This document shows positions 44,018 through 52,081 of a stretch of 64,000 nucleotides of DNA, piece after piece. The stretch's first letter is position 1. Each line of letters begins with the position of its first letter. A program made the translations under genes and the position numbers. The stretch is taken from contig JAEZZQ010000030.1 of NCBI GenBank assembly GCA_023442465.1, positions 124,001 to 188,000 on the forward strand. Reading direction: 5' to 3'. This stretch comes from Bacillota bacterium (GTDB lineage Bacteria; Bacillota; Clostridia; Lachnospirales; Lachnospiraceae). Below the pieces are notes generated by a model, which was given only the letters and a program-made list of their open reading frames with translations, did no database searches and was not told the origin of the DNA.

Positions 44018-44598
44018 AATTAGATGGAAAAAATGTCGGATTTGCTATTACCGGATCTTTTTGTACATTCGATAAAATAGTAAAGGAAATAGAAAACGTG
44101 AAAAAAGAGGGTGCTAATGTCGTCCCGATACTTTCCTTTCATGCCTCTTCCATGGATACCCGTTTCGGCAAAGCGGCGGATTTTAAAGAAAAGCTTAAGG
44201 ACATTACCGGAAACGAGTCTATAGTCACCATTGAGGAGGCGGAGCCCCTGGGCCCCGGAAACCTTCTGGATATTCTCATAGTGGCGCCATGTACCGGAAA
44301 CACACTCGCCAAGCTGGCAGCAGGAATTACGGATACCCCGGTCCTGATGGCAGCCAAATCCCACATGAGAAACAATAAGCCTCTTGTAATCTCCGTCTCC
44401 ACCAATGACGCGCTGGGCTTAAATTTTTCTAACATCGGAGTGCTGATGAACGCAAAGGGAATCTATTTCGTACCTTTTGCACAGGATAATCCCGCACAGA
44501 AGCCCAAGTCTATGATCGCGAAGACAGAGCTGATCGTACCAACGCTGGAAAATGCAATGGAGGGGAAACAAATTCAAATAAATTTTGTTCTTCTATAA
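44014..44598 (+). CDS. dpaB: Dipicolinate synthase subunit B
   Basis: The 194-residue flavoprotein-fold protein starts KLDGKNVGFAITGSFCTFDKIV and has DILIVAPCTGNTLAKLAAGITDTPVLMAAKSHMRNNKPLVISVSTNDALG, matching SpoVFB. It partners DpaA in spore dipicolinate synthesis. Its stop codon TAA is part of the -35 box (TAAA) of the flgM-operon SigD promoter, so sporulation and motility genes abut tightly here. Confidence 0.93.
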   Translation: MKLDGKNVGFAITGSFCTFDKIVKEIENVKKEGANVVPILSFHASSMDTRFGKAADFKEKLKDITGNESIVTIEEAEPLGPGNLLDILIVAPCTGNTLAKLAAGITDTPVLMAAKSHMRNNKPLVISVSTNDALGLNFSNIGVLMNAKGIYFVPFAQDNPAQKPKSMIAKTELIVPTLENAMEGKQIQINFVLL

Positions 44599-44622
44599 AG
44601 TTATTAAAAAAAATACCGATAC
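44596..44622 (+). promoter_or_regulatory. SigD promoter of flgM operon
   Basis: TAAA (44596-44599), 15 bases, ACCGATAC (44615-44622) matches the SigD/sigma-28 consensus TAAA-N15-GCCGATAT at nearly every position. It lies 46 bases before flgM and overlaps the dpaB stop codon. Confidence 0.85.
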
Positions 44623-44667
44623 TAATAATAAGAAATCAGTAAAAGAGCACGGAAGGAGGAGTGAGCG

Positions 44668-44943
44668 ATGCGTATAGAAGCTTATTCACAGGTTCAGCAG
44701 ATATATAAAAAGGCAAAAGTTGATAAGAGCCAGAAGACAGCGAGTGCAAGCGTATCCGATCAGCTTTCTATTTCCAGCGTTGGAAAGGAATACCAGGCTG
44801 CGAAACAGGCGATAGCGGGCATTGCCGATGTCAGAGAAGAATTAACTGCTCCTCTCAAAAAGAGTATTCAGGCAGGTACTTATGAGGTGAGCACGGAGAA
44901 ATTTGCTGATAAGCTATTACAGAAATATGAAGAAATGAGGTAG
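44668..44943 (+). CDS. flgM: Anti-sigma-28 factor FlgM
   Basis: The 91-residue protein has the FlgM pattern: a disordered N-terminal half (YKKAKVDKSQKTASASVSDQLSISSVGKEYQAAKQAI) and SigD-binding helices (ADVREELTAPLKKSIQAGTYEVSTEKFADKLLQKY). It binds SigD until hook completion exports it. GAAGGAGGAG precedes the ATG. It is the first gene of the late flagellar operon and would form a feedback loop with the SigD promoter in front of it. Confidence 0.92.
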   Translation: MRIEAYSQVQQIYKKAKVDKSQKTASASVSDQLSISSVGKEYQAAKQAIAGIADVREELTAPLKKSIQAGTYEVSTEKFADKLLQKYEEMR

Positions 44944-44947
44944 TCCC

Positions 44948-45466
44948 GTGGCAAGTTTAATGGAGAACCTGATAGATATATTAGGTAAATTATGCGAAGA
45001 GTATGAAAACTTGCTGGGGCTATCCAAAAACAAGACACCGGTTATCATAGCCGGTGATTTAAAAGAGCTATCAAAAATCACGGATGAAGAACAAATCGTT
45101 GTAAGCAGGATTAATCATTTGGATCATGACAGACAAGAAGTGGTCCGTGATATTGCCAACGTAGTAAACAGGGATGTTGAAGATTTGAAGCTTGCTAACA
45201 TTATTCAAATGCTTGAACCGAGACCGCTGGAGAGTCAGAAACTGGCGGAAGTCTATGACAGACTGAAGGACGTCGTCCACAAAGTGCAGAGAGTGAATTC
45301 CCAGAACAGAGAATTGCTGTCCAGCGCACTGGAGATGGTAGAGTTCGAGATAAACATGGTTCAGGCAATGAAGGCGGCTCCTGCAACTGCCAATTACAAC
45401 AAGGGTGCGTATAACGCCGGAAGTGTAATCGGAGTAGACAGAAGCGAATTCGATACAAAACAATAA
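44948..45466 (+). CDS. flgN: FlgN-type flagellar chaperone
   Basis: The 172-residue, largely helical protein (LMENLIDILGKLCEEYENLLGLSKNKTPVIIAGDLKELSKITDEEQIVVSRINHLD) has the length and pattern of FlgN, the export chaperone for the hook-filament junction proteins FlgK and FlgL. Those follow it directly. It sits 4 bases after flgM. Confidence 0.88.
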   Translation: MASLMENLIDILGKLCEEYENLLGLSKNKTPVIIAGDLKELSKITDEEQIVVSRINHLDHDRQEVVRDIANVVNRDVEDLKLANIIQMLEPRPLESQKLAEVYDRLKDVVHKVQRVNSQNRELLSSALEMVEFEINMVQAMKAAPATANYNKGAYNAGSVIGVDRSEFDTKQ

Positions 45467-45488
45467 TCCCTTAGAGAGGTAATATCAT

Positions 45489-47114
45489 ATGTCACTATTT
45501 GGAAGCTTATACGTCGGTGCATCCGGATTACAAACAAGTCAAAACTCGCTCAATACGACGGCGCATAATATGGCTAACGTTGATACCACAGGATATACGA
45601 GACAGCAGATCCTGCTCGGTACGAGAAGCTATAATATTCTCTCGGTCAACGCCTCCTCTGTTGCATATCAGCAGACCGGTCTGGGCGTATATTATTCCCA
45701 AACAAGACAAATAAGAGATGAATTTTTAGATAAAACATATCGTAAAGAATCCGGACGCAGTGCGTTCTATGAGACGAACACGCAGGTCATCGAGGAAGTA
45801 GAGGACTTGTTTGGAGAATTTCAGGGCGCAGAGTTTTCGGAGGCTTTGGAGAACCTCTGGACTGCTATCGAAGAGCTGGCGAAGGACCCTTGCAAGTCTA
45901 CGAATCAGAATCTGTTCGTGACCCGCTCCAAGGAATTTTTGCAGAGGGCGCTGCTCGTTTATCAAGGTCTCAGCGATCAGCAGGACAACCTGAACACTCA
46001 GGTGAAGGCCAATGTGGAGACCATTAATAATTACGGTGAGCAGTTGGTCGAGATCAACAAACAAATAATGAAAATAGAGGCCGGCGGCACGGAGAATGCC
46101 AACGATCTAAGAGATAAAAGAAATCAGATACTGGATGAGATGGCAAAGCTTGGAAATATCAGTTACTCCGAGGACATGTACGGTGTAGTGACTGTGAAAT
46201 TCGAAGGCGTCGATTTCATAAGGTCGGATTCGATAAATAAAATAGAATTGTATCAGGATAAGACTACCGGATTCTATACCCCTTACTGGTCACAGCTTGC
46301 CAACTATAAGACGGTAAATGGGGAAAAGGTTTTGGACCTGGAGGCATCCAGAGTATACGACCCGACCCAGACCATATCCTCCGATATGAATACGGATGTG
46401 GGCTCCATGAGAGCATTATTGCTGGCAAGAGGTGAAAAGCGCGCGACTTACCGGGATGTTGATCCGGATACTGTGGACATAGAGAATTATAACACTAATA
46501 TTTCGCAGTCATTGCTCATGAACATTCAGGCTGAGTTTGACTATTTGGTAAAATCAGTTACTACTAAAATTAATGAAGTGCTTAAAAACGCAGCCGAAGA
46601 AGCGACACTCAGCGATCCCAGCAGTACTTACTTGAGAGATGAAAACGGCAAACCGTATCAGGTGTTCGAAATGATTGCAGACGATGACACGGTAGGCTTT
46701 ACTGTCGGTAATATTGTTATCAATGAGGATCTTGTAGCAGAACCGGCCCTGCTTTCCTTCCGTTTAAAGGACGGGCAAGAGGATAAGGCAACTACGCAGA
46801 AGCTTTTGGATGTGCTTTCCGATGAGTCCTATACGCTTAACCCGAACCTGAAGACAAAGACGAATCTCATGAAATACTATTCGAGCTTAATTTCGCAGGT
46901 AAGCAATACGGGAGAAGCGAACAAGGAAATCGCAGCAGCACAGGTCAACACGGTAAATGAAGCTTTTTCTGCGAGAGAGCAGATCGTAGGAGTATTCTCC
47001 GATGAAGAGATGGAATTTATGATCAAGTTTCAGAATGCTTATAACGCATCGAGCAGATACATTAATGTAATTAATGAAATGATAGAGCATATTATAAGTA
47101 CATTGGGAAGGTAA
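45489..47114 (+). CDS. flgK: Flagellar hook-associated protein FlgK, copy 1
   Basis: The 541-residue protein has the N-terminal flagellar rod/hook motif (LFGSLYVGASGLQTSQNSLNTTAHNMANVDTTGYTRQQ) and the C-terminal FlgK helix (EEMEFMIKFQNAYNASSRYINVINEMIEHIISTL). It forms the hook-filament junction. A second FlgK-like protein follows after 11 bases; the two differ in length and middle region, so they are paralogues, not a recent duplicate. An AGAGAGG ribosome binding site precedes the gene. Confidence 0.93.
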   Translation: MSLFGSLYVGASGLQTSQNSLNTTAHNMANVDTTGYTRQQILLGTRSYNILSVNASSVAYQQTGLGVYYSQTRQIRDEFLDKTYRKESGRSAFYETNTQVIEEVEDLFGEFQGAEFSEALENLWTAIEELAKDPCKSTNQNLFVTRSKEFLQRALLVYQGLSDQQDNLNTQVKANVETINNYGEQLVEINKQIMKIEAGGTENANDLRDKRNQILDEMAKLGNISYSEDMYGVVTVKFEGVDFIRSDSINKIELYQDKTTGFYTPYWSQLANYKTVNGEKVLDLEASRVYDPTQTISSDMNTDVGSMRALLLARGEKRATYRDVDPDTVDIENYNTNISQSLLMNIQAEFDYLVKSVTTKINEVLKNAAEEATLSDPSSTYLRDENGKPYQVFEMIADDDTVGFTVGNIVINEDLVAEPALLSFRLKDGQEDKATTQKLLDVLSDESYTLNPNLKTKTNLMKYYSSLISQVSNTGEANKEIAAAQVNTVNEAFSAREQIVGVFSDEEMEFMIKFQNAYNASSRYINVINEMIEHIISTLGR

Positions 47115-47125
47115 GGTGAACTAAG

Positions 47126-48970
47126 ATGCCATCACAATTTTTTGGATTGACAATCACATCCTCGGGATTACGGGCAGCAAATGCAGCTCTTAATACGGCG
47201 GCAAATAACGTTTCCAACGTAAATACACAAGGCTACAGCAGGCAGTCTGTGACGCAGGAAGCTGCCAATGCCCTTCGTGTGTTCGCAACATACGGCTGTG
47301 CCGGAGCGGGCGTTGATACGGTAGCTATTGAGCGTATGAGGGACAGCTATTACGATATGAGATTCCGCAATAATAACTCCACCCTCGGTGAATACGACGT
47401 AAAGAAATATTATACGGATACCTTGCAGCAATATTTGGACGATGACGGAACCTCGGGTTTCGGTACGATTTATAATTCTTTTTGGGCGGCATTACAGTCT
47501 GTTTCCACTAATTCCAGCAGCACGGACAGTAAGGCACAGTTCATTGCAGCGGCAGAAAGCATGGCGGATTATTTTAACAATACGGCGGGAAACTTAAAGG
47601 AGCTGCAAAAGGATATCAACTCAGAAATCAAGATCAGAGTCGATAGGATCAATGCTATCTCTACAGAAATCGCTACGCTTAACAAGCAGATCAACGTTAT
47701 TGAGATGACGGGAGCTGCAGCCAACGAGCTGCGGGATAAGAGAGATCTGATGTTGGACGAGCTCTCGGAAATCGTAGATATCAAGACGAAAGAGATTGAA
47801 GTTACCGATGCCAATGACTCTACCAGGAAAACGGGCGGAACGCGTTTTATGGTGTACATCGCCGGCGGACAGATGTTAGTGGACGGCAATGACTATCATA
47901 CGTTAGAATGCGTTTCCAGAGCGGACAATGAGAAAATCAATATGACGGATGCGGATGGATTGTACGATATTTATTGGGATAACGGCAATGAATTCAATCT
48001 GAATAACGCAGCTATGGGCGGAGCGTTAAAGGGCCTTGTGGCGATGCGCGACGGCAATAACAGTCAGGCATTTTCCGGTACGGTAACCAATGTGGGAAGA
48101 ACTGCTGACGGTTCCAATGCGGAAGTAAAGATTAAGGTGACACAGGAATATCTGACGGATATGAATAAATGCAATCTTTCCGATACAGGAGGAAGTATTG
48201 TCATCGGAAATACGATTTATTATTACCAGTCATGGACTTTTGATAAAGATACATCCACTTATACACTTGTGATGGATGACGCGAAGTGCGATACGATAAT
48301 CGATGCCTCTAAACTTGCGAAGGAAGCGGAAATCGGCGTGGATATCAGCTATCAGGGAATTCCTTATTATCTGTCCCAGATGAACGAATTCGTCCGTGCG
48401 TTTGCGGCTCAGGTAAACGAAGTTTTTACCAGTGGATATGACGCAGAGGGAAATAAGGGGGCAATGTTTTTTACGGCAGGGAAAGCGGTAACGGGAGCCA
48501 ATAAGAACGACACCCAATACGAAGAAGGCGATTTTAATGATGATGACGGATATTATGAATTGACGGCATTTAATTTTCAGGTAAATAAAGAGCTGTCGGC
48601 GAAGGCTGATTTGCTGGGAACGAGAAGCAGCGCAGAGGTTGGTGTGGAGGAATGCGGCAAGATTACCGAATTGATTTCAATTCTGGGAGATAAGACCAAG
48701 TTCAGCTTCCGCAACTCCACAGCCAGCGAATTTCTGCAGTGTCTTCTTTCCGACGTAGCATTGAATGCCAGCAATGCGGAGACTTTTTACGATACATATT
48801 ATGGAATTGCAGTAACCATCGATAACCAACGAACCTCCATTTCGGGTGTGGATGAGGACGAAGAGGCGACGAACATGGTAAGATTCCAGAACGCATATAC
48901 GCTTTCCGCTAAGATGATGCAGATATTGACGGAAGTATACGACCGCTTGATTCTTGAGACTGGCGTGTAA
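47126..48970 (+). CDS. flgK: Flagellar hook-associated protein FlgK, copy 2
   Basis: The 614-residue protein begins SQFFGLTITSSGLRAANAALNTAANNVSNVNTQGYSRQSVTQEA and ends EATNMVRFQNAYTLSAKMMQILTEVYDRLILETGV, both FlgK signatures. The middle has longer loops than copy 1. Two FlgK proteins may form stacked junction rings or be used alternately. The ribosome binding site is AAGGTGA. It is followed by flgL after 22 bases. Confidence 0.92.
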   Translation: MPSQFFGLTITSSGLRAANAALNTAANNVSNVNTQGYSRQSVTQEAANALRVFATYGCAGAGVDTVAIERMRDSYYDMRFRNNNSTLGEYDVKKYYTDTLQQYLDDDGTSGFGTIYNSFWAALQSVSTNSSSTDSKAQFIAAAESMADYFNNTAGNLKELQKDINSEIKIRVDRINAISTEIATLNKQINVIEMTGAAANELRDKRDLMLDELSEIVDIKTKEIEVTDANDSTRKTGGTRFMVYIAGGQMLVDGNDYHTLECVSRADNEKINMTDADGLYDIYWDNGNEFNLNNAAMGGALKGLVAMRDGNNSQAFSGTVTNVGRTADGSNAEVKIKVTQEYLTDMNKCNLSDTGGSIVIGNTIYYYQSWTFDKDTSTYTLVMDDAKCDTIIDASKLAKEAEIGVDISYQGIPYYLSQMNEFVRAFAAQVNEVFTSGYDAEGNKGAMFFTAGKAVTGANKNDTQYEEGDFNDDDGYYELTAFNFQVNKELSAKADLLGTRSSAEVGVEECGKITELISILGDKTKFSFRNSTASEFLQCLLSDVALNASNAETFYDTYYGIAVTIDNQRTSISGVDEDEEATNMVRFQNAYTLSAKMMQILTEVYDRLILETGV

Positions 48971-48992
48971 TGATGGGAGGATTGAATCCGAT

Positions 48993-50579
48993 ATGAGAAT
49001 GACAAATAAAATTATGCAGAATAATTCGCTGTATAATATCAATAATAATAAGGTGCTTCAGGATAAGCTGAGCACGCAGATGTCCACACTGAAGAAAATA
49101 ACGCGCCCCTCCGACGATCCGGTTATCGCTATCCGCGCGCTGAGACTCAGGAGCGATGTATCTCAGGTTAAACAGTATTATGAAAAGAATGCACCGGATG
49201 CAAAAAGCTGGCTTGAGGTTACGGCAGATGCGCTGGGCACTACTACCGACGTCATCAACAGTATGCTGCAGCAGTGCAACAAGGGAAGTAATAAGGATTT
49301 AGGCGTAGAGCAGTTGGATATCATAGTTACCCAGTTGAAATCTCTGAAAGAAGAGTTCTATGCGACGGGAAATGTGGATTATGCGGGACGTTATGTATTT
49401 ACCGGGTACCGTACGGATACGACCTTGACTTATACGGAAAATAAGACGGAGAACTTTGAAATAACAGAACAGCTTAATGTTTCGGCTGTTGATACGGTTA
49501 ATTATACGAATATCGGTAAGCTGAAAGGTGCGTCTTCAACAAGTTATGATCCGTCTACACCGAACACTCCTTTGGAGGAAGATGTTGATATAAAAAATAA
49601 TGACATTTACCGTATACGGTTGTCTTATGACAATTTGAAAGGGACGGATGCGGCTGGCAATCCTGTAGTTCCTGTCATAACGAAATATGATACTACAACG
49701 ACCCCTCCGTTGTATACGAATGTGTTTTCAAGTGCGGTTCAGAAGATGTCATCAACCGATGTTCCCAGTCCCTACGATTATATTACTGATCCCGCAAATT
49801 CCGATAAAGTGGTATTTGTGCCGGAGACAGGTGAGATTCTTATGGGAAAAGATGCGTATGATGATTTTGCGGCGGTAGGTGACGATACGGAAATCCGTGT
49901 AACCTATGAGAAGGACTCTTGGAAAGAAGGGGATTTACGTCCTCAGCATTATTTCGCATGTAAATATTCGGAGACAGTTTCAACCGGAGCGGTGATAAAG
50001 ACGATAAATTATAACGAAGGTTATTTGACGGAAGAGGGGGCATCTCAGGTTATTAAGTACGATGTAGGATATAATCAGACGATTCGCATTAATACTACGG
50101 CTGATGAAGTATTTACCTTGGACGTGGACAGAAATATCGACGATTTGGAAAGCGCTCTCGCCTCCTTGAAGGAAATTAACGAAGCTAAGACCAATATTGA
50201 GAAGATGCTTGCCGGTTATGCTGAGGGAACTACAGAATATAATAATTTAAAGGCTACGGCAGATGCCGCGGATAAAGCTTATACATATATCCGTCAAAAT
50301 ATACAGAAAATATTTGAAGGTCTGATAACTAAAGTAAACGGAACACTGGATAATACCAGCGTTGCCATTACGGATAACGGTACGAGAGGAAGCCGCCTCG
50401 ATTTAATATCGAACCGCCTGATGACTCAAAAGACCACGTTCCAGACGCTGCAGTCCTCCAATGAGGACGTTGATATCGCAGAGGTGACGATACAGCTTAC
50501 GAGCATGAATAATTCCTATCAGTCGGCACTTTTGGCAACCAGTAAGATTATGCAGAATTCATTGATGAATTATATTTAA
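48993..50579 (+). CDS. flgL: Flagellar hook-associated protein FlgL
   Basis: The start at 48993 (ATGAGAATGACAAATAAA, with GGGAGG upstream) fits the FlgL N-terminus MRMTNKIMQNNSLYNINNNKVLQDKLSTQMSTLKKITRPSDDP. This gives 528 residues, long for FlgL; extra sequence lies in the middle domain (about 150-400). The C-terminus is flagellin-like (DIAEVTIQLTSMNNSYQSALLATSKIMQNSLMNYI). It connects FlgK to the flagellin filament. Confidence 0.92.
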   Translation: MRMTNKIMQNNSLYNINNNKVLQDKLSTQMSTLKKITRPSDDPVIAIRALRLRSDVSQVKQYYEKNAPDAKSWLEVTADALGTTTDVINSMLQQCNKGSNKDLGVEQLDIIVTQLKSLKEEFYATGNVDYAGRYVFTGYRTDTTLTYTENKTENFEITEQLNVSAVDTVNYTNIGKLKGASSTSYDPSTPNTPLEEDVDIKNNDIYRIRLSYDNLKGTDAAGNPVVPVITKYDTTTTPPLYTNVFSSAVQKMSSTDVPSPYDYITDPANSDKVVFVPETGEILMGKDAYDDFAAVGDDTEIRVTYEKDSWKEGDLRPQHYFACKYSETVSTGAVIKTINYNEGYLTEEGASQVIKYDVGYNQTIRINTTADEVFTLDVDRNIDDLESALASLKEINEAKTNIEKMLAGYAEGTTEYNNLKATADAADKAYTYIRQNIQKIFEGLITKVNGTLDNTSVAITDNGTRGSRLDLISNRLMTQKTTFQTLQSSNEDVDIAEVTIQLTSMNNSYQSALLATSKIMQNSLMNYI

Positions 50580-50669
50580 TGGCATTTGGCGAAGAATGTT
50601 TTGTGAAATGAAACGCATACAAAAAGCTGTGCTTGCGATGGCGGCATTTATAAAGTGTAAGGAGAAGGT

Positions 50670-51125
50670 ATGATAATACAAACAAAAGCATTTGGTGAGA
50701 TTACGATTGATGATGAAAAGATTATTACGTTTCCAAAAGGAATTATTGGTTTTCCTGAATTGACGGAATTTACGTTACTTCATGATAAAGATACGGGAGT
50801 GGGTTCGATTCATTGGCTGCAATCATTGCAGGAGTCTGCATTTGCCTTGCCGGTTTTGGATCCGTTAATTATCAAACCGGATTATAATCCTGAAGTGGAG
50901 GAGGAGTGGATTAAGCCTCTTGGTGAATTCAATTCGGAGGAGCTGCTGGTGCTTGTAACCGTTACGGTACCTCAGGATTTGACCAAAATGACTGTGAATC
51001 TAAAAGGGCCAATTGTGATTAATGCAGGAGAAAGAAAAGCATGTCAGGTAATTATAGAAGGAGATGAGTATAAGGTTAAATATCCAATTTATGACATCCT
51101 TCAGGCAAAGAAAGCGGGTGAATAG
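50670..51125 (+). CDS. fliW: Flagellar assembly factor FliW
   Basis: The 151-residue protein matches FliW (KAFGEITIDDEKIITFPKGIIGFPELTEFTLL). FliW binds either flagellin or CsrA. When flagellin is secreted, free FliW sequesters CsrA and relieves repression of flagellin translation. The gene touches csrA with no spacer (stop 51125, start 51126), the usual arrangement. AAGGAGAAGG precedes its ATG. Confidence 0.95.
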   Translation: MIIQTKAFGEITIDDEKIITFPKGIIGFPELTEFTLLHDKDTGVGSIHWLQSLQESAFALPVLDPLIIKPDYNPEVEEEWIKPLGEFNSEELLVLVTVTVPQDLTKMTVNLKGPIVINAGERKACQVIIEGDEYKVKYPIYDILQAKKAGE

Positions 51126-51344
51126 ATGCTAGCCTTATCCAGGAAGAAGAACGAAGCTTTGATCATTAATAACAACATTGAAATTACGGTACTTGAAATT
51201 AAAGGGGAGCAAGTAAAGATAGGCATTACAGCGCCGAAAGAAGTCCCCGTATACCGCAAAGAAGTATATGTGCAGATACAGGAGGAAAACAAAGCGTCTG
51301 TAGATGTGGAAGGCATGGATGCATTGAAAAAAATGCTACTCTAA
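51126..51344 (+). CDS. csrA: Translational regulator CsrA
   Basis: The 72-residue protein begins MLALSRKKNEALIINNNIEITVLEIKGEQVKIGITAPKEVPVYRKEVYVQI, a typical CsrA with the RNA-binding residues of beta-1 and beta-5 present. It binds GGA motifs in hairpin loops. In Bacillus subtilis it represses hag (flagellin) translation; candidate sites are visible in the fliC leader here. It ends the flgM operon before a strong terminator. Confidence 0.96.
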   Translation: MLALSRKKNEALIINNNIEITVLEIKGEQVKIGITAPKEVPVYRKEVYVQIQEENKASVDVEGMDALKKMLL

Positions 51345-51391
51345 TCGCACGATGTCAGAAAAGAATACGTTGTCTTCTATGATTTTGATAA

Positions 51392-51433
51392 AAGGTTTTT
51401 GCTTCGAAAAGCTGAAGCAAAAACCTTGATTTT
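51392..51433 (+). terminator. Terminator of flgM-csrA operon
   Basis: AAGGTTTTTGCTTC (51392-51405) pairs perfectly with GAAGCAAAAACCTT (51414-51427) over 8 bases, followed by GATTTTT. Confidence 0.92.
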
Positions 51434-51558
51434 TAGAATAAGAGTAATTCACTAAATGAGTAGCCATGCCATTGAAATCAGTTATTATTGTGTGGACATA
51501 ATGAGGTAATATGAATAAAAAATATTTGACAAATATTCGTGGTATTAGGAAAAAAGGG

Positions 51559-51585
51559 TAAATTATTGCAAAATTTGTCCGATAT
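51559..51585 (+). promoter_or_regulatory. SigD promoter of flaG-fliD operon
   Basis: TAAA (51559-51562), 15 bases, TCCGATAT (51578-51585): a near-perfect SigD consensus about 80 bases before flaG. Confidence 0.88.
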
Positions 51586-51667
51586 AATTAATAAGTATGT
51601 AGAATAAGCTTTTTAGAAAATTATTAGGTGTTATATATAACACGACTATCACACGGAGGTGATTGCA

Positions 51668-52069
51668 ATGGCAATGGATTCATTAGGAAGTATCAGGAAC
51701 ATTCAGACACAAGTAACTCAGAAGTCGGTTATGGAAAACATGGAAGTTTCCTCTTCTGAGGCAACAGCAAGTGTCAGTGCTCCTTCTGTCAAAGCAGAAA
51801 ACAAGGATGCACAAAATACAAATGCGGATAACAGAGATGCACGTCAGACAGAAAATGATAAAATTAAGAAAGCTGTAGAGCAGCTCAATAAGAAGATGAC
51901 ACATTCCGAAGCTATATTCGGTATTCATGATGAGACGAACAGGGTCATGATTAAAATCGTAGATAGGGATACGAAAGAGCTGATCAGAGAATATCCGCCT
52001 GAGGAGACTTTGGATATGATTGCAAAGGTATGGGAACTGGCAGGTATTATGGTGGATGAAAAGAGATAG
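51668..52069 (+). CDS. flaG: FlaG-family flagellar protein
   Basis: Started at the ATG at 51668 behind GGAGGTGATT, the 133-residue protein has a disordered Ser/Ala-rich N-terminal half. The C-terminal FlaG domain is KKAVEQLNKKMTHSEAIFGIHDETNRVMIKIVDRDTKELIREYPPEETLDMIAKVWELAGIMVDEKR. FlaG proteins influence filament length in several bacteria. It is first in an operon with fliD, fliS and a FliT-like gene. Confidence 0.92.
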   Translation: MAMDSLGSIRNIQTQVTQKSVMENMEVSSSEATASVSAPSVKAENKDAQNTNADNRDARQTENDKIKKAVEQLNKKMTHSEAIFGIHDETNRVMIKIVDRDTKELIREYPPEETLDMIAKVWELAGIMVDEKR

Positions 52070-52081
52070 GAGGAAATTGAT

